Origin: Bursaphelenchus xylophilus
Taxonomy: Eukaryota > Nematoda > Chromadorea > Rhabditida > Aphelenchoididae
Assembly (NCBI GenBank): GCA_904066235.2
Contig: CAJFCV020000005.1
Coordinates: forward strand, 6,257,501-6,321,500
Reading direction: 5' to 3'
Length of the DNA: 64,000 nt
In this document: piece after piece, positions 22,301 to 37,300 of the stretch
Layout of the letters: each line of letters opens with the position of its first letter
Numbering within the stretch: the first letter of the stretch is position 1
Translations under genes and position numbers: made by a program
The notes under the pieces: generated by a model
What the model saw: only the letters and a program-made list of their open reading frames with translations
What the model was told of the DNA's origin: nothing
Database searches by the model: none

Positions 22301-25300
22301 AATCCACGTCACCGGTTACCCTAAACCCCGTCTAGATCTACTGAAGCAAGAAAAAAAACTTTTGTGGAAATTTTGGCCCAACGGACCTTTTCGGCACTTG
22401 CGATCTGTTGGTCTACAACAGTAAATAGAGTTCAGCGCGGTCTAGGTGTTTTTTTACCGATTAAATTTCCCGAATGCGCGTAGTCACCCGAGAAGAGCCA
22501 GAGTGTTTTGAAAACTTATTTCTTGTTTTCAGGTCCAAAGCTCGGTACGGATCGAAGTTTTTGCTCTACCGTCAGCTCCATCGGATTCCGTGAGCCCTTC
22601 GACGCCCAGGAAAACTGTTCAAGTCCAGCAGCAAGGACGGGAACATCCTAAAGTCGTTGAAGTTCCAGCGGTCATCCCAGCAACTCCCAAGTCTCAGCCA
22701 ACACTTCGTGTTTCTGAGAAAAGGAATCAGCCAGCGCGAGTGGAACCAGTTTTAAAAACACAGGCACCCCAGCGACAGCAATCCCGGAAGCCGGAATCAC
22801 CAGCTCCAGTCCCAAAACAACGGCAGCAACGTTTTGTAAATTGGGGTCGTGGAATTCCATCGCCTGCCGCGTTTTATCAGCGTGAAAGAGAAGCTCAGAT
22901 CCAACAACAAGCTCTTTCCCCGCATTCTACTCGATTGACTAGTCCTCCAAAGCAGCAGGAGCACCATTCAACCGCAGAATCAATCGAAAGAAAACCAGTT
23001 TTTTCTCATTCAACGCAACCAGTGCAGCAAGGTTACGTTGAACAAACAAATAGAGGGTACCAAGCTCCCATCTTCCAGAAGCAACCAGCCAGACAACAGC
23101 CCCAGGTTCCAGCTGAGAGAACACATCAATATCAACCACAGCCCAGTCCAGCTCAACAAAATTACCCCCAAAGGGCAGAGCCGACACGTCAGGAAGAAAC
23201 TTTTTATAGGGAGCCTTACCAGTTTCAACAAGTCTCTAAACCAGTTGTTACACCAGTTCAACAACCTAGCTTCGTTGAACTCAATTATCAAAAACACGCT
23301 GGTCCTTCATCTCAACCAGCTACTTTCCGAGATCTAGACTTTCTTTTTTACGAGTCTGAAGAGGGAACTCAGTACGTTCATCCGTATTTGAGGAAGCCAG
23401 AACAGGTACAGTACGCCCTACAATCACAGCAAAGACAAGAAGAAGCGATGGTATGATTTTTGATATATATTTTTTAGTTTAAAAGAGTCTGTGAAGCAAC
23501 GATTTTTTGATGTAGTTTTGTCAAACACATCATGTTGAACACGTTTTTACGTTTTATAACGACAAAATAACAAAAGAACTCGGGGAAACACGCTGAAAAT
23601 TCTTATACAACCCTTTTGAGACATTCTGAACACTTTACTATTAATTGACAAAAATTATGGGATTACTGTAACAAATAGTTTTTGATCATGCAAATAGTTA
23701 TAAATATTCAAATTTCATCGTTTTTACACCTTTTTGAATAGAGTGTTGTAAGAAAAAGTTCGTGTTACAGTAATCCAATGATAATTTTCTTAATAAAAGA
23801 GGGCTCAGAATGGTTAACTGTCTACTACGTCGAGGTTGTAAATATGTCTCTCTGATTCTTTTAAACGAGGTTTGCCACTTTTTAATATATCTGAACCAAG
23901 ATATGAAAATTAACTACCGAAACCGGTCACTCTCCGAAGAGTCAAGATGTGTTATTGGGGCGAAATGACAAGTTGATTCCGTACAAAATCCGTTCCAACG
24001 GTGGTAAAAACCGCTGAAATTGGCATATTTATAGTGAGCAAAAATTCATAGTTACCGTAATCCCATGTTTTTTGTCAATTAGCAAAGTCTTCAGAATATC
24101 TCAAAACTAAAGTATAAGAATTTTCGGCGAGTTTTTCTCGCGTTCTACACGTCTGTTATGTTGCGAAATTGTTAAATGCTGAACCGTCATTTATTTCGTC
24201 ATTATGAAATATTTTTGGAAAAATTGTAAAAACATGTTTAACATGATATGTTTGACAAAACGACATCAAAAAAACATAGGATGAAATTAGACTGCATACC
24301 ACGAATTGAAAACTCCTTTAATTAAAGCTTTTTTCACTTTAATTTTTGCTACGGTTTTTTCCTTTGCAAAAAAATATTTTGTATATCTGCAAGACATCGT
24401 AATCAATTTTTTCCAATCGCCGAAATGATTACTTATTTCTATTTCCAGGCCTCTAGATTTCGCCAGTCGGGAAACTTGAAGGCGGCCGGTGAGTTGTTTT
24501 TTGTTATTGCCATATAATCTCGTCTTTCTTCGGGATTTTTAAAGCGTGCAAAGCGAACACTTTCCTGGTGGGAGTAACAGCTGTTGGCGTTCCAATAGAA
24601 CCTTATTTACAATACAATAACGTTGCTTCCAGACGTGGGCAAGCCGCACTTTCTTACCAAGTTCCCACCAAACCTTTCCATTCATGAAGGAGAAGGTGTT
24701 ACACTTTACGCAAAGGCCAGCGATGACGTCACCAAACTCGCCTGGACCAGAGATGGCGCTGCAGTTAACAAAGGCGACAAATACCAGTAAGCAAAAACAT
24801 CAATTATATAATAATGCATCAAAATAAAGGATTGAGACGAAGGCGGCTAATGAGAGCATCCTCACGATCAGCAAGGCCACCTTGGCCGAAGGCGGATGGT
24901 ACCAATGCGAAGCCACTTCACCCGAAGGAACAGCTCAGATCAAAGGACGAGTTGTTGTAAAAGCCCGAAAGAACATTGAAGAAGATCAAATGGAGCGGGT
25001 TACCCTGAGGAAGATCGACCGTTCCAAACAATTGTAAGTGAAGGATCACACATCAAATACAAAAGTCTTAAAGGCAAAATGCACGCCAAACGCAAGATAT
25101 TCCACAATCAAAAGAAGCTCCAAAATTCCTGAGCAAGTTGAGTAACTTGACCTTAAATGAAGGCCAGCATGCTCTTCTGGACGTCAAGTTCGGCCCCACT
25201 GAGGACCCGAACCTTAAAGTTGCTTGGCTGTTGAATGGAAAGCCCATTCTTGCGTCGTCGAGGATAACCACCCTTTCTGATTTTGGATATGCGGTTCTGG

Positions 25301-28300
25301 AGATCAACCCTGTCACCGTTTTTGATCATGGAGAGTATACTGTAATTGTCATTAACCAGCTTGGAGAAGTTCGTCAAACAGCTAATGTGGAAGTTGCTGG
25401 TAGGATGACACCATTATGTGATGTTTCAAATTGCAACCGTTTATCACTCTAGTTTTTTTAGGTCTTCGAAGTGACTCTGTTATCAATTACATCCAACGTC
25501 AAGGAGATTCGGCCGTTCCTTTGGGCCCAAACAAAACCGTTGATCGGCCCAATTTCCATTCGGACCTTCGTTCTCAAGAGCTTTTTGAAGGACAGCCGTT
25601 GCATCTTGAAACAAAGCTCACTCCCATTAATGACCCTAACCTTAATGTGCAGTTTTATTTCAACGGAAATCCCATCAATTCCAACGATCACCAACAGATC
25701 CAAATCCAGTCAGGATTCGTTGTTCTTCACATTGATAATGTGAGTGAACAAGATGGTGGTTACTATACGGTAACCGCTGCCAATGATGCTGGAATTGCTG
25801 AGACAAGTGCAACTGTTGTTGTTGTTCGTAAGTTTTTACTATTGTGATCACAGTTAAAACAACCTTTACTCAACACCACGATGACGCATATTTTTAGCTC
25901 GGTTAGAAAATGTCGATCACACTCAGATTCTGGACGTTGAAGATCAGCTTGAACTTCAACATTCAATCAATGGAAAACTCTTGTCTGCTCCTAAATTTGT
26001 GCAGCAAATTCAGAGTTACGATTGCGACCGTGAGCTTGGTCGTTCTTACTTTGAGGCCCGCGTTGAACCACCAAATGATCCTTCGTTGACTGTGCAATGG
26101 CTTAAAGATGGAAATCCATTGTCCAATGCCAACAGAATTCAGGTAAACAATGGCGCTTAATTTATTTTAAATACAATCTATTTTTCTAGACTGTTAACAA
26201 CTTTGGTTTCTTGTCTTTAACCATCCATCCGACCTACCCTGAAGATGCCGGAACCTATACATGCCTTGTCAGAAGTAACCTCGGAGAGGCTGAATCGTCA
26301 GCTGACCTGACAGTGGTCACTCCAGAAGGTCTCCAGCTTCAGTCCCTTCATGAAGATGCACTCCAAGCCATTAATGATATTGAAGGATTTGAAGTACATA
26401 TTGGCCCTATTCCAAACGAGAGACCAGAGGAATTCAACAGTCTTGAAGCTCCCTCAATGGTCAGAGGTTTGGAAGGCAAAGTTGAAGTACAGGAAAACGA
26501 GCCGGTTCACTTCGAATGCCGTGTCCAACCAGCTGGTGATGTCAAGATGCAAGTAGAATGGTTTAAGGATGGCCAGCCTTTGGTAGCAGCCCACAGATTC
26601 CGACCAATGTTTGACTTTGGTTACATTGCTTTGGATATTCTCTACGCTTATCCAGAGGATTCGGGTGCCTACACTTGTGTCGCCAGAAACGAATTAGGCG
26701 AGACCCAGGCTAGTGTTCAACTTGATGTTCTCGGAAAGGAGTCTCTTCTGTTGGATGCGCAACATCCTGAAGGCCTAGAGAGAATTCAAGAACTCGAGCA
26801 GCCAAAAGACTTTGGCTTGGCTGAAGTTCCGGACAGAGAATGTGAAAATCCGCCTAAATTTTTGGGTGATTTGGAAGATTTTGAGGTTGATGAACATACT
26901 GATATTCTCTTTGATCTTAAGGTAAGGGTTAGAATAATTCATAAGAACAATTAAGGTAACTCCTGTTAATGATCCCACGATGGTGGTTGAGTGGTATCAC
27001 AACGATGACCAATTGTACCAAGCCAACAGGTTCCATCCACAATTTGAATTTGGATTTGTTTCACTGAGAATTAAAGGAGTGATCCCAGAGGATTCCGGAA
27101 CATACACGGTTGTTGCCAAAAACGCCTTGGGCGAAGATCGCAAACAATGTACTTTGACCGTGAAAGGTCACGACGCCATATTGTCGGATACTCAACACGA
27201 AGAGGCGCTAGGAAAGATCGAATATTTGGAAAATCTTAACAAGTACGCAAGGGAAGAAGTGGTGGACGCAGAGCCTGAGGTGAGTGTTGATTATAAAAGC
27301 TTTCGAGATCTCGGACTTCCTTCGCTCTTTTTTAAACCGCGCGGATAAAGCGTCTCAGTCCTCAATGTTTTTGTAAAAATGTGGGGTCGGAGCTTCATCC
27401 AATTTCAGAGCGGCCCTCAATTCGTTCAAGCTTTGCCTGGAGATGTTGGTGAAGTAGAAGAAGGCGAGCCTTTACACTTGGAATGCAAAGTTGAACCAGT
27501 CGGTGACAATACCCTTAAGGTCTACTGGTTGCACAATGGAAATCCACTTCCTCATGGTAAGGATGACATCATCTTTAATAAAATGCTCTTTAGCTCATCG
27601 ATTCCGGACTTTCCATGACTTTGGGTTTGTATCACTAGATGTGTTGCATGTTTATGCCGAAGATAGTGGCACCTTTACCTGCGTGGCTGAAAACGCGTTA
27701 GGCAGGGCTGAAACCAGCGTAAACCTTAACTGCGAACGTAAGATTTTCAATTGTCATCGCTAGAGTACTTCTTCTTCTCCTAAAAATTCTTTTTTAGCGA
27801 AGAACCGAGTCATCGGAGAGACGCAACATCCCAGCAGTGTAGCTAGAATTGAGGAGCTTGAAGCTCCAAAACTGGCCCCAGAAGAAGAACCGGAACCAGA
27901 AAAGGAAGGTGCTCATTTTATTAGACCTCTTCAAGGCGCCGTTCAGGCGTCTGAAGGCGAGAGTATTTTCCTTGAAGCTCAGGCAGGCCCTGTGGATGAT
28001 AACACACTGACCGTAAGTGTCAAAGACACAAACAAAAACATTATTTTTTTTAGCACGAATGGCTTTTCAATGGTCAGCCACTTCAACAGGCCCATCGTTT
28101 TGTTACCAGTCAGGATTTTGGATTTATTGCTCTAAACATCCTCTACATTTACCCTGAGGATTCTGGAACCTATACTTTAGTGGTCCGCAATGCCACAGGA
28201 GAGGCCACTTCGGATATTAACATTGAAGTTGAAGCAAAAGGATCAATGCTAACCGATACTTTCCATCCCAGCGCTGTTGACAGGATAACAGAACTCGAAG

Positions 28301-31300
28301 CCCCACGACCTGCTCCAGAAGAACAGCCCGAAGCCGAGAAGGAGGCTCCAAAAATTGTGAAACAACTGGAAGCAATTCCGTTATCTCAAGAAGCTACGGC
28401 CGTACATCTAGATGCTCAGTACACGCCTATTGATGACAACAGACTCCAAGTTGAATGGCTTTTCAACGGGCAACCATTAAAACATTCTAATCGCTATAGA
28501 GTTACCAATGACTTCGGGTATGCCGCATTGGACATCAACTTCTTGATTTCTGAAGATGCCGGTGAATACACTTTACTTGTTCGTAATGATGCTGGAGAAG
28601 CCAACACTTCCACTGTGATCGAGATTGAAAGTGGTGCCCTTATCTTGGACGAGACTAACCATCCGGAATCTCTTCGCAGAATCCAAGAAATCGAAGCTAT
28701 AAGACCAGCCGAACCCGAGGAAGACGAGCAACCCCCAGAACCTCCAAAATTCACCCAAGAGCTTCAGACACCTCAATCAGAAGAGATTATTGAAGGCCAG
28801 CCTCTTCACATGGACTGTACAGTCCTTCCCATCAACGATAACAGGCTCAGTATCGAATGGTATTTCAACGGACAGCCTCTCCAATTCAGCTCCCGAATCC
28901 GCACCATTCATGATTTCGGTTATGTAGCATTGGAATTCCTTCACATCCACCCAGAAGATTCTGGTACTTATACATGCCGTGCTGTGAACGAAGCTGGAGA
29001 AGCGACTACAAATCTGGATCTTCATATCACAGGAAAAAAGAATATTTACTTGGAAACTCAACACGAGGAGTCGTGGAACAAGATTTACGAGATGGAAAAC
29101 AGGGTCATCGAACGAGAACCTTCTCCGGAATTGGTATTCCAGCCTCCAAACTTTACTCAGCAATTGAACGATACCGGGGATTTGACCGAAGGAGACCATA
29201 TTAGATTGGAGTGCAGACTTCAGCCAGTCAACGACCCTACCTTGAAGGTTACCTGGACAGTTAACGACCAGCCATTGCCACAAGCCAGTCGATTTATTCA
29301 TTCCAGGAATATGGATCTCATTGTACTAGAGATTCCAGGCGTTGTCGGAGAAGATTCCGGATTATATTCTTGTCACGCCGAAAGTGCCTTTGGGGAAGCC
29401 ACCACCTCTACTACTATTAAGGTCACGCCTACGGATGCCTTGTTGTTGGACACTCAACACGAAGAATCCTGGAACAAAATCCAGGAGATCGAAAACAGAC
29501 AGCCCGTGGAGCCAATTGTTCCCGAACCTGAGAAGGTTGCTCCTTCCTTTGTTGTCAATTTGCCACAACTTCCATCCTTCCAAGAAGGAGATCCTATCCA
29601 TATTGAAGGCCAAATTGAGCCCACAGATGACAATCAATTGGTGGTTGAATGGTTCTTCAATGGCCAACCTCTAACTAACGGCCATCGTTACCGTGCAGTC
29701 CATGACTTTGGTTATGTTTCTCTGGATATTTTGTATGCATTTGCTCAAGATTCTGGAACATATACTTGTGTGGCTAGGAATGAGCTTGGAGAAGCCACAT
29801 CAGAGACGATAGTTGACGTCACTCCACATCAGATTCTTTATCTTGACAGTCAGCATCCAACCAGCTGGCAGAAGATTCAAGAACTTGAAGCACCAAAAGA
29901 ACAGCCAGAAGATTTTGAGCCAGAACCCGCAGAACCACCCAAATTCATCGAACCTATTGAGAATCTCCAGAGAATTGAAGGACAACCAGCTCACTTCAAG
30001 ACGAGAGTTACTCCAAACACTGACCCTAAACTTGTTGTCACCTGGTGGAAGGATGGACAGCCGCTACAGAACAGCAACAGATTCCGCCATACCTATGACT
30101 TCGGCTTGGTTGCTCTCGACCTGGCTCACACAGTCGCCGCTGATGCAGGAACATACACAGCGGTGGCTAAGAATGAGTCTGGAGAAGACCAAATCAGCGT
30201 TGAACTTACCGTTGAAGAATATGGAACCATTCTATCTGATCCTCTACATGAAGCCAGTTGGCGAAGAGTCCAAGAACTGGAGGCTCCGAAGGAGAAACCG
30301 GAAGAAGAAGCAGAGCCAGAACATGGCCCACCTCACTTTGTCACTCAAATTCAAAGCGTGGGAGATCTTATCGAAGGTCAACCCGCCCATTTCGAGGCTC
30401 AAGTTCAGCCAATCAACGATCCTAATCTGAAGATTCAGTGGTTCCACAACGGAAGACCGCTGCCCGCTAGTAATAGATTTGGCATCAGAAATGACTTTGG
30501 ATTGGTTTCTCTGGATATCCATTATGTGTTAGGACAGGTAACTGTCAAATAAAATAAAAGAAAAATATTGATTTTAGGACATTGGTGACTACCGTTGTAC
30601 TGCTACAAATGCCTACGGACAAGATTCTACTGAGGCCCATCTTGAATGCGAGCGTCGCCCAGGAATTCTATCTGACACACAACACGAAGAATCATGGAGA
30701 AGAATTCAGGAAATTGAAGCTCCAAAACCAGAGCAACCAGAGCCCGAGCCCGTGACTTACGCTGCCCCACAGTTTACTCAGCCACTACAGAGTGTAGCTG
30801 ATGTTCCTGAAAACTCAATCGTTGTCTTTGAGGGACGAGTAATTCCCGTCAACGACCCCAACCTGCAGATTCAGTGGTTCCGGGATGATACTCCGCTTCA
30901 ACAGAGTAACAGATACGTCATGATTCAAGATTTCGGCCACGTTGCTCTCAGAATCCACGGTGTAACGTCGTTCGATAACGGTGTGTACTCATGTAAGGCG
31001 GTGAACAACGAGGGGGCTACCATTACCAACGCCTCCTTGACAGTAGCTGGATCGGATAACATCATCTTTGACACCGCCCATCCAGCTTCCCTTCAAAAGA
31101 TCGAGTATCTGGAAAGCATCGACAAGAACCCTCGTCTCGAATATCCCGAACAACAATTCAACAAGCCTAACTGGGTCCAGACATTTGAGAATGTGGAGAT
31201 TGAAGATGAAGGAGGAATCATTAAATTGACCGGTTATGTTGACCCTGCCGATGATCCCAACCTTAGAATCGAATGGTTCTTGAATGGAGTTCCTCTTCAA

Positions 31301-34300
31301 AACTGTAAGTTGAGACTACGCATATTGAAAACTTGTTTTAGCAAATCGTCATCACAATGAGATCAACTTTGGCCAAGTGGTCTTCACCATTGTTCACGTC
31401 TTGCCTCACGACTCTGGAGTCTACACATGCCGCGCTTTCAATGAGTTTGGAGAAGCCACGACTAGCGCTACTGTGAAAGTCGGCGATTACGAAGCTATTC
31501 TTCGTAATACCCAGCATCCCGAGTCATGGGAACGCATCCAAGAACTTGAAGCGCCCAAGATCATTGAGGAGATCGAGGTCGTCGAGGAGAAGGAAAAGCC
31601 CAGATTCCTGACACATTTGGAAGACGCTTCTGATCTTCCTGAAGGCACTCCAATCCACCTCGAGGCAACCTTCCAACCTGCTCGCGATAATGACCTCAAG
31701 GTTGAGTGGCAGTTTAACGGCCAACCATTGGGAGCGTCTCAGCTCATTAAAACTCGCAGCGAGTTAGGATGGGCCGCTCTCGATATTAGCGCCGTAAATC
31801 CAGATCATGAAGGTGTCTACACTCTGAGAATCGTCAACACTGAAGGCGAGGCATCCACGTCAGCCACAATCAAAATCGCCGGAATCGGGGAAATTTTGGG
31901 TGACACAACACATGAAGAGTCATGGCGTCAAATCCAAATCCTTGAAGCTCCAAAGGAGAAAGAACCAACCCCACCGCCAGCTGAGTACGATGCCCCGACT
32001 ATCACTACTCAGATTGCTGACGTTGAATGCGAAGAAGGAGAGGCTTCAGGGTTTGAAGCCCTTGTTCAGCCTACCAATGACCCTAACCTCCAAGTGCAAT
32101 GGGTTCGTAATGGAGAGCCATTATCTCACGGCTCGAAGTACGCAATCTCACAAGATTTTGGACTGTGTAAATTAGCAATAGGATACACCTTCCCTGAGGA
32201 CGCTGGAGTTTTCCAATTGAAGGTCTCTAACAAAAACGGGGAAGCTGTTTCCAGTGCGACATTAAAATGCAACGCCAAGGAGGCCATCTTAGGCAACGTA
32301 CAGCATGAAGAGTCATGGAAAAGGATTCAAGAAATTGAGGCACCAAAAGAACCTGAGCCAGAAAAGGAACCGGAACCTAAGGTTCCACCAAAGTTCACAT
32401 CTCCCATCCAGAACGTAGCCGATCTTCAGGAAGGCCAATCCGCCCACTTTGAGACCACCGTGGAGCCTATTAACGATCCTGAATTGGAGATCAAATGGTT
32501 TGTTAACGGCGAACCATTTGCTGCATCATCCCGAGCTAAGTTTATCAACGACTTTGGTTGGGTAATTCTGAACATCAATTCGACAGAGCTCCGCGACACT
32601 GGAGAATGGGTGTGTGTCGCTACCAACTCGGCCGGAGAAGATCGTGTTTCGACGACTCTTAATGTTAGTGGACATGAAGGTATTGCAACTGATCCTATTC
32701 AAGCTCAATCTCTTGCTCGAATTCAACAAATTGAAGCTCCAAAGGAACCCCGGCCAGCAGAAGAGGGACCCACCTTTGAAGCACCAAATATCACCGTCCA
32801 ATTGTCTGCTCCAAGTGGCTTACAGGAAGGTGACAGCGTGCATCTGGAAGCTCATTACACTCCAACGAATGACCCTCGACTGGTCGTAACGTGGTACAAA
32901 GACGGTCAGGTCTTGCCTCAGGCCAATCGTTATAAGATGGTCAACGACTTTGGATTTGCTATCTTGGATATCCTTTATGTCTTGGCCCATGACGCTGGAG
33001 AATATTCCGTAGTCGTTTCAAATGAACAAGGAGAAGCTACAACTTCTGCGACAATCAATGTCGAAGCCAAGGACGGCCTTCTTCTTGACCCACAGGATGA
33101 GAACAAAGCCCGAGCTGTCCAAGAACTCGAAGATTTGCGAAACCGAAGACCTGAAGATACGGAGATTCCAGCTGAAGAACGCGTACCTGTATTTGTGCAA
33201 CCGCTGTCTGCACCAATTGAATGCGAAAGTGGAGACCGTGCTCATTTCACCGCGAAATATGAACCCATCACAGACAACACCTTGGAGGTGCAATGGTACC
33301 TTAACGGCCGTGCTTTGTTGAACAGCTCACGAGTCAAGACTATTAATGACTTTGGATTCGTTGTCCTTGAGATTTCACCTGTTATCCCAGAAGATTCCGG
33401 AGAATACACTTGCAGAGCCAGAAACAAAGCTGGCGAAGCTGTTACCAGCACTACTCTTACCTGCACTCCGAAAGATGGAATTGTTAAAGATACGCAACTG
33501 CCAGATCACATGAAGGGAGCCCAGAAACGCATTGATGAAATTGAGAACCGCGCACCAGCAAAAGAAGAAGAGCCAGAGATCGTCTTTGCACCACCCAAAT
33601 TTAAGAACCAACTTCAACAACTTCCGCAACTCCGTGAAGGCGCTCTTATTCATCTTGACGTTCCATTAGAGCCAGTAAACGATCCTAAATTGAAGGTTGA
33701 GTGGTTCCATAATGGAGAACCAGTGCGGGACAGCAACCGAATGAAGACGATCCATGATTTCGGATTTGTTGTGCTCGAACTCATTCCAGCCGAACCACAA
33801 GACACAGGAAACTGGACTTGCCGTGCAACCAATGATTACGGCCAAGACGAAGTTTCCGTTGATATTGAGGTGATTGGAGACAGTGGAATCCTTTACGACT
33901 GGGTCAGTCCTGGAGAGAAACAGGAACGCATTGAACAACTTGAAGAGTACATCAACCGTCCTCGAGGAGAATTGGTTCAACCTGATGTTGACTACGAAGC
34001 TCCTCATTTCACTGAGACTTTGACTGATCTTGGAGAATTCACCGAAACTGATGCGACTTCCTTCATGTGTGTTCTAGAACCCATTGGAGACCCCAGTTTG
34101 AGAATTGAGTGGCAACACAACGGTCACTCTATCCCTTATTCTAACCGAATTCAGATGACAAACGACTTTGGTGTCTTGACTCTTACCATCAAACACCTGA
34201 TCGCTCAAGATTCTGGCGAATACAGTTGCGTTGCGCGGAACGATAAAGGTGAGGCTGTCACTTCTGGAACGATTGAAGTTCGCACAATCATTGATGCCGA

Positions 34301-37300
34301 GGAACCCCAGATTGTTCAACCATTGGTAGAAAACATTGATGCCAACCAAGGAGAATCCGTTCATCTTGAATCTCGTGTCTTGCCAATTAATGACCCCAAG
34401 TTGGTGGTCGAATGGTGGAGAAACGGAGCACCACTTCCAGATGCCAACCGGTTCAAGACCAACTTCGAATTCGGTTTTGTCACTTTGGACATCCTCTACG
34501 CTTACCCTGAGGACAACGGAGATTATGAACTACGTGTGATCAATGACAAAGGACAGGCGTCATCTGTTGCCCACGTCAACGTGTTGGCCAAGCCATCTTT
34601 GGAATTTGCTCCACAAGCTCCCGGCTCAACTGCCGAGAACATTGAACATCATATTAGACAGTTCACTCGTGCTGACATTGCCTTGTCTGAAGACGATGCT
34701 TACGATCCAGCTAACCACAAAGCTCCAGAATTCAAGACACAGTTATTGAACATTGGTGTTGAGGAAGGTGACTTCTGTCGCTTTGAAACTCAAATTGCAC
34801 CAATAAACGATCCCTACCTTAAGGTCGACTGGTATCGTGATGGGAAACCAGTTAACATTGGTAACAGATTCCGCAACAATCTTGAATTCGGATACGTCTC
34901 CCTTGACCTGCTTTACGCTCTCCCTGACGACACCGGAGAGTATACTTGTGTGGCGACTAACCAGTACGGCCAAGCTGTCGCTACGGCTAAACTTGCTTGT
35001 TCGACTGCCAGCCATGTTATTACTGACTCACAGTTACCACAATCCCTCAAGGTTCGTGACATCAAGAAGCAAAATGACAACCTCCACTGGTAAGAAAAAA
35101 TGGAATTTACTCATAGGCTTATTCAGGGTTGAACAAAAAGGCGTGCAGCCTCGACAGAAGCAGGCTCCACAGTTCACGATTTCTCCTCGAAATGTGCAGG
35201 TGACGGAGAACCAACCTGCTCGTTTTGAATGTGCCGTTGTAGGAAATCCCAAGCCAAAGGTTATTTGGTATGTCAATGGAATCCAAGCTCTACAAGTAAG
35301 TTCATAATTCAAGTCTGACAACTTATTAGGGTCACCGATATAAACTTAACTTTGACGGTGTCCATTACTTGACAATCTCCCACGCCCGTATCTCTGATGC
35401 TGGAACTATCGAAGCCATCGCTAAGAATTCAGAAGGCGAGGTAATTGCAAGTGCCAACCTTGACGTCTTCCAACGCGATGACTTCCGTCAACAGAAACTT
35501 CGTCGGGCTGACCAGAAGACCAACGAAGAAATTCAGGACCGCGTCAACCAATGGCAAAAGGAAACCCTTGGCCAGTTGGGAGATGTCTTTGAACAGAAGC
35601 CGAAGGCCAACGTGAACAAACTCGTTAGGGTTGAACGATCGAAGCATCCCGTTGAACCTCTCGAGACTGAGGAATTGGTTCAGAAGTTCACTCGAGCCAA
35701 AGATGAACAGTTCTATGACAAGTTGTCATATGTGGAGCGCGAACGAAAACAATTTGGCGGTTTGGAATTGGAGCCAGTCCAACTTAAACCAGGACAGATT
35801 CAAAAGTACCAACCTGAACAAGAGAAGTTGGAAGCCGTTCAGTTGCGTGAAATTGACAAACCAAAAGAAGAAAGAGACCCTCAAAGATTTAGAAGTCCTC
35901 CACCGGATTGGGCTGCCGGAGGTGTTAAGCTAGGTGAGCCTGTCGGAAAAGTGAACCAGTTGGATGAACCTGAACCAGAGATCAATATACCTGCCAGAGA
36001 CCAAGTTAAACTGAAAGGAGCCAAGCCAAAGCCTGCTGCTGAACTTCCCTCTAATGAACGGGTTCGTATTCAAGAAGAGAAGGCCAAGATCAGGCAGCCT
36101 CGACAAGGTCCCGAAATTGAGAAGGAGAAGGTCATTCCTCACAAAGACCAAGTGAACATTCGACAGAAATACGCCCCTAAGGAGATTGGACCGACTGATC
36201 ACGTTGTTGTTGAAAGCGGACCGTTGAAGGGAACCCCACAAGTTGTTAAGGAGTAAGTCTCTTTTATAATTCTTACAATACATGTCATCTAATTCAGCGA
36301 GATTCCACGTGTTACTGTTGCAAACAAGCCACAGCCAACCAAACAAGTTCAATCTCAGAAGGCTGCCCCATCTATTCAAAACCAGCTCCAGCCAGTCCAA
36401 GCCGAGCTCGGCCGCTCTGCTCGGTTCAGTGTCAACTTTGCGGGAGACGCCCCAGTGACTGCAAAATGGTATTTGAATGGGAAGGAACTTAGATCAGCGT
36501 TTGACACTCAAATCAAAACGACCGAGAACGAGTCTACTCTTGAATTGAGTAAACTCAAATATAATCATCAAGGAGAATATACTGTCAAGCTCTCGAATGT
36601 TGGAGGTCAGGCCGAATCGACAGCCAATCTCACGGTTGCCGAGCCAGCCAAGAAGGGAGCTGCCCCTAACTTCTCACAGATCATTTCTGACCAGCGAGCT
36701 GCTCAGTATGCGAGTGTTGTATTCTCATGTTCTGTAACAAGTGATCCAGCCCCAACAATCTCATGGTTCAAGGATGGAAAGCCATTACCAAACGACTCCC
36801 GATACGAGAAAGTGCAGGATGGAACAAATGTCAGCTTGACATTAAAAAGTGTTGTCGCTCCAGATGCTGGTGTTTACGAATGCGTAGCCAAAAATCCGGC
36901 CGGGGAATCCCGGTGTAAAGCAAGACTTAATGTCAACCTTTCGAAGACTGGAAAGGATGCTGAAGCCGGACCCAAGTATGAAGCACCAAGATTCTCAACG
37001 CCACTCAAACCACTGGTAGTGGCCACCGGACAAGCTGCCGAATTCAGATCTCAATTTACCGGATTTCCAGGTAACCAAGAAAACTTAGGTTTTTAACAAA
37101 CAAAACTTTCAGATCCCATGGTTAGGTGGTACAGAAACAACGAACCCATCAAGCCTGGCCGTGCTTTCGAAATGGGGCACAGCTCTGGAGAGGCATGGCT
37201 GAAGATCGCCTCAATCTCAGCAGAACATGCCGCAGAATACAAATGCGAAGCTAGCAACCCCGCTGGTAAAGCCAGCACAGTTGCAAACTTGGTGATCAAA

